Assembly: GCA_963555705.1 (NCBI GenBank)
Contig: OY743170.1
Location: 13,617,096-13,681,095, forward strand
Direction: 5' to 3'
From: Ligustrum vulgare
Taxonomy: Eukaryota; Streptophyta; Magnoliopsida; Lamiales; Oleaceae
DNA length: 64,000 bases
A model generated the notes under the pieces. That model was not told the DNA's origin, did no database searches, and worked only from the letters and a program-made list of their open reading frames with translations. Below are positions 11,351 through 22,856 of this stretch, piece by piece; the stretch's first letter is position 1, and each line of letters starts with the position of its first letter. Made by a program: the position numbers and the translations under genes.

Positions 11351-13344
11351 AGTTTTTGACCCCCAAACTAGAACTATTGTTCGTCCTCGAACAATGTAAA
11401 CTAAACTACAAAAATCAAGGCAATAAGAGAACAAATATTTTTGTTGTGTCAACATGTTTACCATATGCCTCTACAGTCCAAACCAATTTAAGCTTCAGCA
11501 AGCGTCATGAACAACAATGCAAAATATTTTCTAGTTATATCCTGCCAGAGTTTCAAGTGTGTGTGTGAATAGCGAATGTCAAAGGCATACTTATGCAAAA
11601 GATATACTCAACACTGTGTGGCTCATTATGCATAATCCAGTCCGAATCCCATGTGGTCAATCTATGAATTCTAATGAAATTCCTTTCAGTGCTCATGGAT
11701 GATCACCACTTTCTGCTTTTCTCTCACATCCCTGGTTTTTATCTATATGGGTTCTAAAAATATTCTTTGCTTTTTCCACACAAGGTAGTCAGAATCAGAA
11801 ATATGCATGCACAACAAATCAAAAGGAAGCAGTCCCCAATTCTACAGCCTCAACCACCACAGCTTAGTCAACAAAGCTTATACCATGCAATATATATATA
11901 TATATTTTATTTATTGGACGACTTTTTCTTTTAATGTCCCTGTCTTTTACCATCTTTGTGCAGAACTTTTCATACGGGCTTTCTATATGACCTCTGTAGC
12001 GGGCTTTCAGATCGGCAACTCCCAAACCAGTTGGCTTTAGGGTACCAGGTTCAAAGAATCCCTCAGACGTACTTGCCCGAGTCATAAACGCTTAAACAGA
12101 AAAGTTAAAGATGTTATAATGTCTTATGTGTAAGTCCGCTCTCCGTACTTGCTTTCTAATTGACCCCTGTAGCGAGCTTTAGGTCGATGACTCCCAAGCC
12201 AGTTGGCTTTAGGGCACCAGGTTTGAAAGACCCCTCGGACTTACTTACTCGAGTCAAAAAGGCATTTGAAGAGCGGAATAAGACCTTCAGCATTTTTCTG
12301 TTTTTATGCTGGAAATGGTTTATACCCGTTGACCAAACTGTAATGACTAAAGTGCAAAATCAGGAACCACAGACTTCCAACCCGTCAATACATACAAATT
12401 CCAACCATTTTACCCCCAAACTTGCCTTTTAGCATGATTGGTTCTAATTTAGGGATGGAGTGTCTAATGATCTAAATTCAGGGATTTTCAAGTCATTCCT
12501 AAGTTCACATTGCATAAGATTTTGCCCCACGTGTATTAAACAAAATCCCTTACACAAGCAATTATCCAACACTGGCTATGTGCGCAATAAATATGAATCT
12601 AGCAAAACATAACTAGTTCAAAAATAAGTTCATGCTTTCATGTTGTCCAATTTTCAAACCTAAGCACAAATTGATTCATATTATATCCTAGGCAATAAAC
12701 ATGTCAACAAAGTTTTCAATTTTTTTTTTTTTTTTGTCCCTAAAGAATCGAATGAATATAAAATGAATGATGAATGCAATGAATTTTCACCCCCAAACTT
12801 GAAATGAACATTGTCCTCAATGTTTTTCAAAAAGATTCAATAATGTAAAACAAGACAAAGAAAAGAGAACGAGAACTTCCCAAGTGTAGAGGATGTATTT
12901 CTTTGAAGCTTCCATTTGAAATTGCACTTTGATGCATTTGACCCTTTCTTTACATTGCCCAACTTGATTGGATATGTTTTGATTGGTGTGTGCCTTGCAA
13001 AACAAAAGATAAATGATTCTAGAAGACATGAACACCAATAAGAAACTATTCAATTCTAATTGTGTGTGCGTGTGTGCGTGGGATGACGATGAATACCTAA
13101 ACTACTAAAAATTGCATAAAAATCAAAACACCCCTAAACATGCAAAATAATGTAACTATGCAAAGTTGTCTTAACATGGAAACATGCAAAACACTTAAAA
13201 CACGTCACCTATCATGCATGTATCTAAAAACAAGTAAATGAAATAAATACTAAAAACATAATAAATAAAAGGGAAGAAAAGTTGGGTTGCCTCCCAATAA
13301 GCGCTCCGTTTATAGTCTAAAGCTCGACTTTTTACCGTGGTTGT
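11351..13344 (-). other. 3' internal region of the gypsy-type element with duplicated blocks
   Basis: No gene is seen. The polypurine-type phrase AGTTTGGGGGT (minus strand) occurs at 11359-11369 and a similar AAGTTTGGGGGTG at 12789-12801, each next to a GAGGACAATGTT-like phrase known after pol in plant gypsy elements. A block of about 100 bases is duplicated at 11990-12085 and 12163-12262 (minus reading includes CTAAAGCCAACTGG). A T-run of 17 is at 12719-12736. Confidence 0.6.
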
Positions 13345-14037
13345 TCAAGGAACTCTAAATAAAGCTTTTGATGACCTTCTTTGTTTGTGCCGATTGAACT
13401 TGCTCCAATTTGGATTTATGCACCAAAATTCCACTTTGCCCATGTCATGTATGTTGACATCTCCACTCAATTCAAACTTCAATATGAAAACTTCAATCAT
13501 CTCTTCAGTGCCAATGATGAAATCACTTTTTTCCCAGTGATTGAAGTTAGAGGATTGCATTGTAGAGTCGGCACTTTTAAGTGTCTCCTTGTTTATTTGC
13601 TCTTCTGTGATCAACTCCTCCGTTTTTATTGAAGTTTCTTCAAGCTTGATGTCAGTAAATTGAATTGTTGACATCTGGACAATGATATCTTCATGGCAGC
13701 TATTTTTTTCTGGTTGATCCACTCTTTTAGGTTCTTCTTCTTTTTCTTCAGTTGTTTTAACCATTTTTTCTAGCTCATCTAATCTTTTCACCAAAAAGTG
13801 TTCTAGTGGATACCCCTGCTCTGATAGATAAAAATTTCCCACACAATCAATACTCCACAAACCATCTTGAGGTGCAATAGGACAATCATATAAAGCATGA
13901 TTTTCCCAGCAGAAGTCACACATCAGATACGTCTGAACTGCAGTTCGATCAAAGAGCCATTGATTGTTGTTTGCTGCCATCTTGCTGTGTTGCCTCCAAC
14001 TGTCTGAAAATTCATTCAGTACCTGAATAGGAAACAA
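13345..14037 (-). CDS. Gag-like cysteine-histidine protein of the non-autonomous gypsy-type element
   Basis: An open minus-strand frame of 230 codons; the first ATG in it is at 13980 (MAANNNQWLFDR), giving 211 residues. A zinc-knuckle-like CDFCWENHALYDCP lies near residue 25 of that form, followed by a lysine/glutamate-rich region. It sits about 120 bases downstream of the primer-binding site, the normal gag position, and no pol follows it. I know similar short cysteine-histidine ORFs from large non-autonomous plant LTR elements, but cannot give a family name. It probably binds RNA if expressed. A TTTTCAG splice-acceptor-like sequence just upstream hints at a leader intron. Confidence 0.55.
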   Translation of the reverse strand: MFPIQVLNEFSDSWRQHSKMAANNNQWLFDRTAVQTYLMCDFCWENHALYDCPIAPQDGLWSIDCVGNFYLSEQGYPLEHFLVKRLDELEKMVKTTEEKEEEPKRVDQPEKNSCHEDIIVQMSTIQFTDIKLEETSIKTEELITEEQINKETLKSADSTMQSSNFNHWEKSDFIIGTEEMIEVFILKFELSGDVNIHDMGKVEFWCINPNWSKFNRHKQRRSSKALFRVP

Positions 14038-14157
14038 TACACAGCTTTTAAAAATATTTCCTAAACAAAAACTAAGAAAGAAAAATAAAAATAAAAACTA
14101 AAATAAAGTTCAAACTAAAGCAAGAACTAATTGGTATCGATATTAATATAAAAACAG

Positions 14158-14175
14158 TCCCCGGCAACGGCGCCA
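14158..14175 (-). other. Primer-binding site of the gypsy-type element
   Basis: The minus strand reads TGGCGCCGTTGCCGGGGA, the standard primer-binding site of many plant Ty3/gypsy elements. It lies six bases inside the right LTR, fixing that LTR as the 5' LTR and the transcription direction as minus. Confidence 0.95.
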
Positions 14176-14181
14176 AAAACT

Positions 14182-15805
14182 TGATCACTAATATCTCGCG
14201 ATGCGAGATATCCCCGCAAGTGTACGGGTCGTGAGAAGTAATAAAGTGGACCTAAGAGTCCGGATTATCGTCCCACGAGGACTGCTATTAAGTACCGAAA
14301 TGTGTTGGTTCTAAACCTTATTTTAATGAACAAAATAATTTGATGTTTGAAATCTAAAACAAAAAAAATCAATTAAAGAATTAAATTACTAAATTTGTTT
14401 TGTTTTTAAAAACGATTGTAAAATAGTTGGGATTTACGATTTCACCTAACCAATTAAGTTAACTCCAATTCCATGTTTTATTTCCTAATTATGTACTCGG
14501 TCGAATTCACTAATTTATATTGAAATTCCTCTCTCGAGTTTAAATCAATTCTACCTACATAAGTCAACCATGTATCTCTACAGCGGGTTTGAATATTCCT
14601 TATCTAGATGCAATAAATACAAGAATTCACACACGACCGCAATAATAACAAGAGTATATCTCTATCTCTCGTTCAATTATCGGATTTATTACCACGTTCT
14701 AAATTATTAACTCACCTCTCGGATTATGGAAATAATTCAATATATCATGAACTGGTGATCAAGCAATTCAAGCATTAAGAACAATAATAAATCAATACAT
14801 GCAATGAATTACTAAAACGCGAAATTTGGAATTAAAATAATATGATTAGGCTACATCATTCATCCCAACATGGCAATTAGTTACACATCATGAATAAATA
14901 ACAATAACAGTAAAAATAAACGTTCATTGAAAAACAATATAAAGAATGGAAAGATTGCACCAATTATCAATTCTTCAATTGTTTTCAATTCACGCCCCTT
15001 TGCGATGTTGGAATCTCCAAGGATTTGATGTTGAATTCTCAGTTGTGGCTCGTTATTTGGAGAGGCAAAGGTCTGATTTTCGTGCAAAGAGGTTGTATTT
15101 ATAGTTGGTGAAGAGATCAAGTTGAAGAAGGAAAGAAATTCATCAAATCCGCGCGCGAGTCTTTTTGATTCAAAGTTATTTGGAAATATAACGTAAAGGG
15201 CTATAATTCTTCCTGAAATAGGATTTTCCCAATTCGAACGTTTACTATCCCAAAATTAGGTCTCAAAGTCCGACTAGAATTTTGTCCAGAATCTCCTAGG
15301 ATTGGAATCAATTTTATGGTAATTTTCTTATCATATTCCATTCCTTTTTGAATTCTACTTGCATCCAATCGACTCCTAAAAATCCTCAAAGTGTCTTCTT
15401 ATTATCCAAATCAATCATTGGATATTTGCAAGTTGGTCCTTCATGTTTAATTTGCTCTTCAGTCCTTCAACTTCCAATTGCAACAATATAGTCCCCATAC
15501 TTTGGAATCTTCTCAATTCGCTCGTTTTAACTCTCATTTCCTTCAACTAGATCCTCCAACTTCTTATTCCTTTACTTCGGCACATTCCATCTTTCCGGTT
15601 GACGTTACAAACATATCAATTGCTCATTTCAGCTCCAATTAGCATCCAATCGTGTCATTTTTCCATTAATTGCTTCATTCTTCTTCAATTGGGACATTTT
15701 CTGAAAAGTAAACAAATAAACATAAATTAAATAGTAAATATTCTCAAACGACAATAATTAATCCTACTTTAGACATACAAATAAGTGTATAAAATACACT
15801 TATCA
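14182..15805 (-). repeat. Right (5') LTR of the inverted gypsy-type element
   Basis: 1,624 bp on the minus strand, TGATAAGTGTATTTT to TAGTGATCA. It is the inverted partner of 9665-11350. Ninety-odd bases near its PBS side are almost identical in the two arms (CGGATTATCGTCCCACGAGG region). Confidence 0.9.
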
Positions 15806-15905
15806 GGGCAAAAGGGGCAAAAATAGTCATTAATACAATAATTTATATTATAAATTAGGTAAGGAATTTTATAACAATATAAATTAGGTAATGAATTTTA
15901 TAACA
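15806..15905 (-). repeat. Second half of the split Copia LTR with polypurine tract
   Basis: Continues the LTR broken at 9664 and ends ATTTTATAACA. CTCCCCCTTT at 15906-15915 is the complement of the polypurine tract. So this LTR has a primer-binding side on the left (9533) and a polypurine side on the right. Confidence 0.9.
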
Positions 15906-17831
15906 CTCCCCCTTTAATGACTTATTGCTCAATTGTCTGCCTCGTTAAAACCTTGCTAAGAAAAACCCAGTGGGATAAAACTTGAGCGAAGAAAAAAGAG
16001 TACAGCTACTCCTCCTGATGTTGGCCATCATTCATCATTGAGTCTAATATCCAAAATGACATCAATGATAAGTAGTACAAATCATGTACTAAAATTTGAA
16101 GTTCTGAAGTGTTGAAGTGCCTCAGTGCTGCCTCGTTAAAACCTTGTCAGTAAAACCCAATGGGACAAAATTTGAACGAAGGAAAAGAGTACAGCTGCTG
16201 ACTCGTTAAAACCTTGTCAGGAAAACCTAGTAGGACAAAACCTGGACGAAGGAAAGCTTTATTATTTCTAAGAAGTGCTATATCTATATACACTCCAACA
16301 ATATGCACTTGATATATGATTGTGATTATATTCATAATTATGAATGACATGTGTTGCGGCATTGTTAGCCGACTGATATAATACAAGATTCTTGAATATT
16401 ATGGGGAAATTAAACAATAACACGCATGAAGCGTGATCAAGCTTAAAGCGTAATTATGCCTGAAGCATAATGACTATCGATTCCAAAAATAAATATCTCT
16501 TGAATGATTGAAATGATCCCTTTGAGGCTTAATACTCATGGTGAGTAAAAGAGATATATAATTAAATGTAAGAGATTCAGGCCTGATGATAAAAATACAA
16601 AGAGATCTCTCTATGTTATGTTTATATTGACATGAAATGGAATCGATAAATAAGTCGACTGCATACATACAACCCTCTTATGAAAATGAGGTTGATGAAA
16701 TTATAATACTTTGGCCAAGTATAAAATCCCAATGTAGGGATTATTGTTATAAGACCTGAAGTCAAAACACTTAAATGTGTAAAGCCAGTAATTATATGTA
16801 CAAATGAAAAATATTTCACAGTCGTAAAAAACGACTCGTTGCGCGCAAAATTTTTCAAAGAACTGGCATGACATATGGTGGATAGACTATAGTCTAAATC
16901 ACTAGTTTGAGCTCTTTGATATACCAATGAGTGAGATCAAAAAGTGTGATTCTCATCTCGGTACTTTGGGAGTTTTCTTTGATGTACCAGTTGATCGCGG
17001 TACGTTGGGATTTCAAGCAAAATGATTATAGATTATATGTCAAAATTGATATCTATTTCAATGATTGATTATACTCTTGCAAATTAGAAATTGCAGTTTA
17101 TAAAGTGCAAGAACATATATGTATAAATCATTGAAAGATTCAATTTGCCCAGAATAGTATCATTATAGAATGAAGTGTGATTCTTAAAATAAAATCATAT
17201 GAAGAATGATACATATGACCCCATAATATATGATGAAAATGAAATTGGAGTGTACTATTATTATATTTTAATATTTGGGTATGCAATTGATTTTCAATAT
17301 GCAAAATTATATTATCCACCGGAAAATGAATTTGGAAAATGAATTTGAAAATGAATATTTAATTATTCATCAGAAGTGAATTCTAGATTTTGATAGAAGT
17401 GAATCAATTCTAGATTTGAGTAATGCAATCAGTCAACTAACTAAACATTACTTGGTATAGCATGTTCAGTACATCATAAATGAGCTATGACTTCATAAAT
17501 GAGTTATAAACTATTTATAAAAGCTCATCACAAAATATATGTTTGATGAAATAATTTGAGATTGCATTAATATACTTGTGATATTCCTATGAAGGGAACA
17601 AATACTCTCTACACTCTTTACTTAGCTGAGATTTTGTCTCACAGGGTTTTCCTAGCAAGGTTTTTGATGAGGCAGCAATTATGGTGTATCAATGAGAATA
17701 ATGTACTCTTTTTCTCTTCGCTAAGGTTTTGTCCCACAGGGTTTTCCTAGCAAGATTTTTGAGACATTGTCACAACTATCTGCAAGCAATAATTCAACAA
17801 CAAGCTCTCTCTTTAAATCGTGCTGATAACG
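15906..17831 (-). mobile_element. Internal region of a highly deleted Copia derivative
   Basis: Minus-strand reading: primer-binding region, leader (17829-16415, the right arm of the inverted repeat with 7443-8858), about 170 bases of unique sequence, then 3' UTR with three ~70-base units (about 15945-16010, 16125-16190, 16190-16255) and the polypurine tract. There is no coding capacity, so with its flanking LTRs it would be a short non-autonomous Copia element. Confidence 0.8.
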
Positions 17832-18067
17832 TGTTGTGAAACTATCAAAATCTTAACAACGAATTAAGAGAGAAATATGGAGAGAGCTTGAGAGAGCTAG
17901 AGAGAATTATTCTTGTTTCAAGAATTGGTGCAATTCATTACAATGAATATAGGCCTATTTATAGGAAAATATAGGAAAAAAAATACAAGTCATTAATACA
18001 TTAAATATAGTAAATATTAGGTAATATTGGATGTGATGTAATGAAATTAGGTAATGATTTTATAACA
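17832..18067 (-). repeat. 5' LTR of the deleted Copia derivative
   Basis: TGTTGTGAAACTATCAAAATC to GATTTTATAACA, 236 bp, of the same subfamily as 6535-6790. CGTGCTGATAACG to its left is the primer-binding side. It ends 210 bp before the start codon of the gene at 18278. Confidence 0.9.
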
Positions 18068-18277
18068 AATACCATTATTATGGAAATCTCTCTCAACCAA
18101 TAAGCAGGGGCAAGTGCAACAGCCTACGCCAATAATTGCGTTACTCCAAACAAACAAAAATCTTATGCGCCATCTAAATGACACCTTCAAGAAACAAAGA
18201 CGAGATAAATTAGCAAAATCAAAAGAAACTTTTCTACTTATCTAAAAATTCAGTCTCTGTCTAGCAGACCAGCCACC

Positions 18278-18817
18278 ATGAACGACATCGTATCTACACC
18301 GCCAACGCGGCTATCATCTGAAAGCCACCCTCTTATCCGGCGCCGGAACTCCATCTCGACCTCAGTTGAGGTGATCCCCTCCAATCTTCTCCACCACAAC
18401 TCCGCCTCCTCCTCCTCCACCACCACAACCACGAACTCAGCCTCCGCCTCATCATCATCATCATCATTTCCCTCCGTTGATTTCGAGCTGTTATCAATCA
18501 AGTCACCCTCCCATTGCTATACTTCACTTAAAGACCTTTTACCCTCAGTTGCAGTCAACTCCCCGATGCCCAGCGTGACACACCAAGCTCAATTAGGGTC
18601 CCATATCTGTATCAGCAATCGCCTCGTGAAGCAGGCAGCTTGGGCTTATCTCCAGCCCATGTCCACCTCCCCTGAATCCGCCCGGAACGGCTTCTTCCCC
18701 CGTCTCTGGCCGCGTGTAGCCGCCTTCTTTGACTTTGTGAAACGCCAAATTGTCCGGGTTTTTACCCGGGCCATTGATCGGATCCTTAGGACTACCCAGA
18801 TATGTTGTTCCAGATAA
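18278..18817 (+). CDS. Conserved-looking single-exon plant protein of unknown function
   Basis: A 179-residue frame beginning at ATG in a good plant context (CCACCATGAAC). It has higher GC and more regular codon use than the surrounding DNA. Residues 40-68 are a serine/threonine-rich low-complexity stretch. From about residue 80 it becomes ordered-looking: YTSLKDLLP, then ISNRLVKQAAWAYLQPMSTS, and a basic C-terminus rich in Arg, Phe and Val. The core has the character of a conserved motif, and I believe similar small uncharacterised proteins occur in other angiosperms, but I cannot name the family or a function. No signal peptide is evident. CGGTAAGAA directly after the stop could be the donor of a 3' UTR intron. 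A CCAAT motif lies at about 18099. Confidence 0.7.
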   Translation: MNDIVSTPPTRLSSESHPLIRRRNSISTSVEVIPSNLLHHNSASSSSTTTTTNSASASSSSSSFPSVDFELLSIKSPSHCYTSLKDLLPSVAVNSPMPSVTHQAQLGSHICISNRLVKQAAWAYLQPMSTSPESARNGFFPRLWPRVAAFFDFVKRQIVRVFTRAIDRILRTTQICCSR

Positions 18818-20526
18818 CGGTAAGAATAGTGCTTTGTGGATTAGTTTTCAATTATTATTATTTTTTTTCCTTTCCTTGTTGCTATGATGTAATGGCATAA
18901 TTGGAATATTACAAACAGAAGGTTGGATTCAAATTGAAAAAAGAACAAAATAATACATGAAGCACATAAAATCAACAATGCTGTTTTTGATTGAAAAGAA
19001 GAAAACTAGATGATAAGAAAATATTTTTAAGGAAGAGATTTGTTGTAAATTATTTTCTTGAAAAATATCAATTGGAAGTGTTTTTTTTTAATTAATTTTC
19101 AAGGTGAAAAAGTAAGAAATTTTTCTTGTTTTGTTGTTTGATTTACATTATTTTTCATAACAAATAAAACAAAATTTAGTTATTTTAATCAATTTTTTTC
19201 ACTCATTTGTACTTGAAAATTGTAATGTTAATTTCTATAATATATATAAAAAAATGTCAATTGTCAACAACAAAAATGATTAAGCGTGACTCAAAAAACT
19301 TTTCCGCCTAAAGTGGAAAATGTTTTCTCACCAAATAGGTAAGAAAAAGACGAATTGACTAAATGTGCTTTAATTGGTTGTCTAAGAAAATATTTTTGAG
19401 AAAATTACTCATACTATTGTTTTTTCGAAACCAAATTCAAAAACAAGGTGAAATCCATATTTATTCAAATCTCATGTTATAATTCATCTTTTTTTATAGT
19501 ATTAATATTAATAATATTATTAATAAAATAAATTAATGTATTAAATAATTAGATATACTATATAACATCCAAAGTCGTATAACCCCCTATCCTAAAAAAT
19601 GATTCAACCCTAAATTTTCCAAACCATTCAATCCAAATCACGGTTGTGCGCAGAATCCGAAGATTAACATATCCAACCTAAGAAATGCGTCATCGTGTGA
19701 CGGGGAGTCACACACAGTGCTTGCTCTAGCCGCGAGGTGTTTTTTTTTTTTTTTTTTTGCTATTAGGCACTTGCGCATGATTGCATCAGTAGTGATTCTA
19801 CACCAGCGTAACCACAACGCCTATAGGGGTCGTGCATAGCGAATGCAACACCTGTAGATGTCGACGATTTATCCATTAAGAAGTAGTGTTACAACTGGTT
19901 TTGGGATCTGAGAACTTGGCATTGACGAGGAAGACACTCGAGTTTGTTTTTGTGCTTTAAGAGACGATAGAAATGTAGTTTAGTTTGAGATTTTGATGTT
20001 GATAGACTAGTGTTTCAAGAGGTGGTGGTGTATCCAGCAATCACGGAAGGTTGGTAGTGATGTGGCTTTGGTGTAAGGCCGTGACAGTGAAGTCTAAATG
20101 GCGGTGGTAATTCGGTGTAAGGCAGTGGAGGCGGTGTTGGTTCTCTTTGTTTGCTTAATTTGATGTTGAATGTGGTGGCGGTGTTGGTTCTCTTTGTTCG
20201 CTTAATTTGATGTTGAATGTGGTGGCGGTAGTGTCTGGTCACATGTTTTATCTCAAGTTACACGTTCGTTTTTCAAGTCACATGTTCAATTTCTCACATG
20301 TAGTTTCGTAAGTCCTATGTTCTGTTCAAGTCATATTGATTTACGTTCATTCGTAAGGTCATATGTTCAGTTCCTTAAGTCGCATGTTCAATTCAATTCC
20401 TCAAGGCACATGTTCAATTCCTCATGTCACATATAACAGTTTGTGGTGGTTGTGGGTGGTCGCCAAAGATGTCTCTGAAGGTGAATATGATAGTATTGTT
20501 GGATCTTCTAAGATTGGTGTGATGAT
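18818..20526. other. Intergenic region with degenerate tandem repeats
   Basis: No gene is seen. 18.8-19.6 kb is AT-rich. A T-run lies at 19740-19758. 20030-20230 is GGTGGTGG-rich. 20235-20440 is an imperfect tandem repeat of roughly 25-35 bases built around AAGTCACATGTTCAATTCCT. Confidence 0.5.
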
Positions 20527-20531
20527 GGTGC

Positions 20532-22851
20532 TGTGATGTCCCAAAATTTTCAAACTTTTTCAAGAAAAAATGCCCTGATACCACTCTTGTGACGATCCCA
20601 AAACCCTCCATTTAAAATAATATCATTTAATCGAATAACTTGGTAAAATTTAAAAATCTTGGCACGCAGAAGCTTCAGGTGTCGACACAAAACTGACTGA
20701 GGCTGCACAGTTGAGTTGGTGTCAACACCAATACAGATGGTGTCAACACCAACTCTATTTTCGAGATAAAATAGTTTGGTGTTGAAATCTAGGGCTTCGG
20801 TGCCGACACGTAATGATCCAACCAACCTCTTTCCTTGAAATAACGCTTTAAACGTACACTTGACAAAAACATAAATCGACATGTATAGATTCTTAAAAAT
20901 CTCTTACAATCGAGTTTTAGAGAGAGGTTACAAAATTACCCCAAACTTCTTCTTCTCTATTTTAAAACAAAAACTAACCCTTGACTTCAAACTTCTTTGC
21001 CGAGGAAATCATCGGACTATTTCATAGAAGTGCGAACACAGAAACTTCTTTGCCGAGGAAATCATCGGACTATTCCATAGAAGTGTGAACACAGAAACTG
21101 AGAGAGAGAGAGAAGTCGCGATACGCATGTCACGTATAGGTCATCGTCACATACATATAATATTGTTCATCGATCGACAAAATCCACTCCCGAGAGATGA
21201 CTTCCAAGTGATCAAAGTGCAGCATCTACAAACTTGAAAACATGAAAAACATGAATTCAAAATTCAATGAGTAATTCGATACACATGCAAGTATTTTCAA
21301 AGATTTATGATTTTAGGGCATGATTATAGATTATCTCCTCTACCCCAAAGCGCTTAATAATTTACACCACACGGATATTGATAAATGGCCATAACTATAA
21401 ACATGTCACTCGGGATTCCATATCCCTTATGGCTTCTACATCCCTTTCATCTTTCACCATGTTCGACTCCAACAGGGATATTAGATCACCATGTCGTTCC
21501 TCACAACCCTCGGAGTCGCGAGGTGCTCCCGACATCATCAACATTGATATCACAACATCAGATTGATTACCGAGGGGCTAGAGTTCAAATCTATAATCAT
21601 TACTTGAAAATGCTTCTTTTCTGAATAATGTCACATTCAATATCATCATCAATATGCATCAAAAGCATTTCATCAAATATCAAACTTGTACATAATGAAA
21701 CATGTAAAGGGTGTATCGAATACTCACTGTTTTTTATGATTATATAATATCTATCAATCTGAAATTCATCAAATAGCTTCATATCATGAAAAGAACTGAA
21801 AATAAAGGGGGTGTCTACATGGGTGTCTACATAGGTGTCGACACCATGTTCATCGTTCTTCGTTTGGTGTCGACACCACTCCAGGTGTCGACACCAATCG
21901 TAGTTTCAGAAACTGGATTTTGATTTCTTTGATTCTGTTAATCCCTAATTAATATATTTTGATAATCATTTTTGAGAAACAAATTTGGGGGATCAAAAGA
22001 ATGATTTAAAATGGATTTAAACATAATTTTGGCAAGAATTAAAGAATTGATGTACAAAAAGAGATAGAGTTTTTTATGCTGATTACTTGGAGTGATGTTT
22101 TATAATTTCAAAAACACAAGTATTTATAAGGAAGAAATGTTGTAGGGAAGCCAGGGATCACAGTTGTATTGAATTAGAACCTTACTTCATCCTTAAGTTT
22201 ACTAATAACCAAGTATGAGGTGTCTACCTTGCAGTGGAGCTAGAGCACGGCCATGCAAGCATGAGGTGGAGAGAAGGTATAAGCTAAGTAATAGAAGCTA
22301 TAAAAGCATCGCTGGCAGTCTAGGATTCCAACCTATGGCTACTATTTTGGCTTTTTCCCATTTTTGAGTAGCTGAGTTCGAATCTGGTTTTGAAGCAGCA
22401 AACGACATCCAATTTAAGAGTTCTTGGTGTCAATTCAAAGTACTCATATAGTACTTCCATATAAAACTTTCCTAGCAGGATTTGGATAGCGAAAGAAGAA
22501 GTTACAGCGTTCCAAAGTTGGCTCATCGAAACTGCCTTTTCGATTCGCACGTTTGAGCATCTATCTTTGAAAAATTGCTGAAAACGGTACACTAATCAAA
22601 ATGACGAACGAATTTCAGATTCTCAAAGTTCACTTCGAGTACTTATCCTTACATATAAGATATGCAATTATTCGAGGTCAGAAGAGGTCAAACGAATTTC
22701 CCAAAGATGGACGTTAAATCACCATTTTTATTTCTAACATAGGTTTCATTTTTCTTTCCTAATTTCCTATAAATTTAAATAAAAATCCTAAAATATATTT
22801 ATTACGTAATAATGAGTAAATAAGGACGTCATAATTTTTCGGGTCGTTACA
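20532..22851 (-). mobile_element. Near-solo Ty3/gypsy-like LTR unit with 5-bp target duplication
   Basis: The direct repeat GGTGC flanks the unit at 20527-20531 and 22852-22856. On the minus strand it is an LTR of 2,264 bp (22851-20588) from TGTAACGACCC to GATCGTCACA. It is followed by a primer-binding site (TGGTATCAGGGC), about 40 more bases, and then an ending GGGACATCACA that mimics the LTR end. So nearly the whole internal region and most of the 3' LTR are deleted. The ends and primer-binding site fit a chromovirus-type gypsy element. Open frames inside it are chance. Confidence 0.85.
20670..21900. repeat. Dispersed GGTGTCGACACC palindromes inside the LTR
   Basis: Perfect or one-off copies of the 12-base palindrome GGTGTCGACACC and the variant GGTGTCAACACC occur in two clusters, about 20675-20815 and 21808-21895. 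They lie near both ends of the LTR unit. Confidence 0.85.
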
Positions 22852-22856
22852 GGTGC

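Larger units (their letters stand above)
9665..15805. mobile_element. Ty3/gypsy-type non-autonomous element with inverted LTRs
   Basis: The element splits a Copia LTR between 9664 and 15806. Its termini are TGATAAGTGTATTTTATACA on both ends in inverted orientation. Instead of direct LTRs, the left LTR (9665-11350) runs on the plus strand and the right LTR (14182-15805) on the minus strand. The 2.8-kb interior holds a primer-binding site beside the right LTR, a gag-like ORF, but no protease, reverse transcriptase or integrase. No matching 5-bp target duplication is seen (AGTAC versus GGGCA). Confidence 0.85.

Noticed and set aside
6535..18067. One single composite Copia element bounded by the outer LTRs
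   Set aside because: Flanking bases (ATTTA and AATAC) do not match and internal orientations conflict, so several events are needed.
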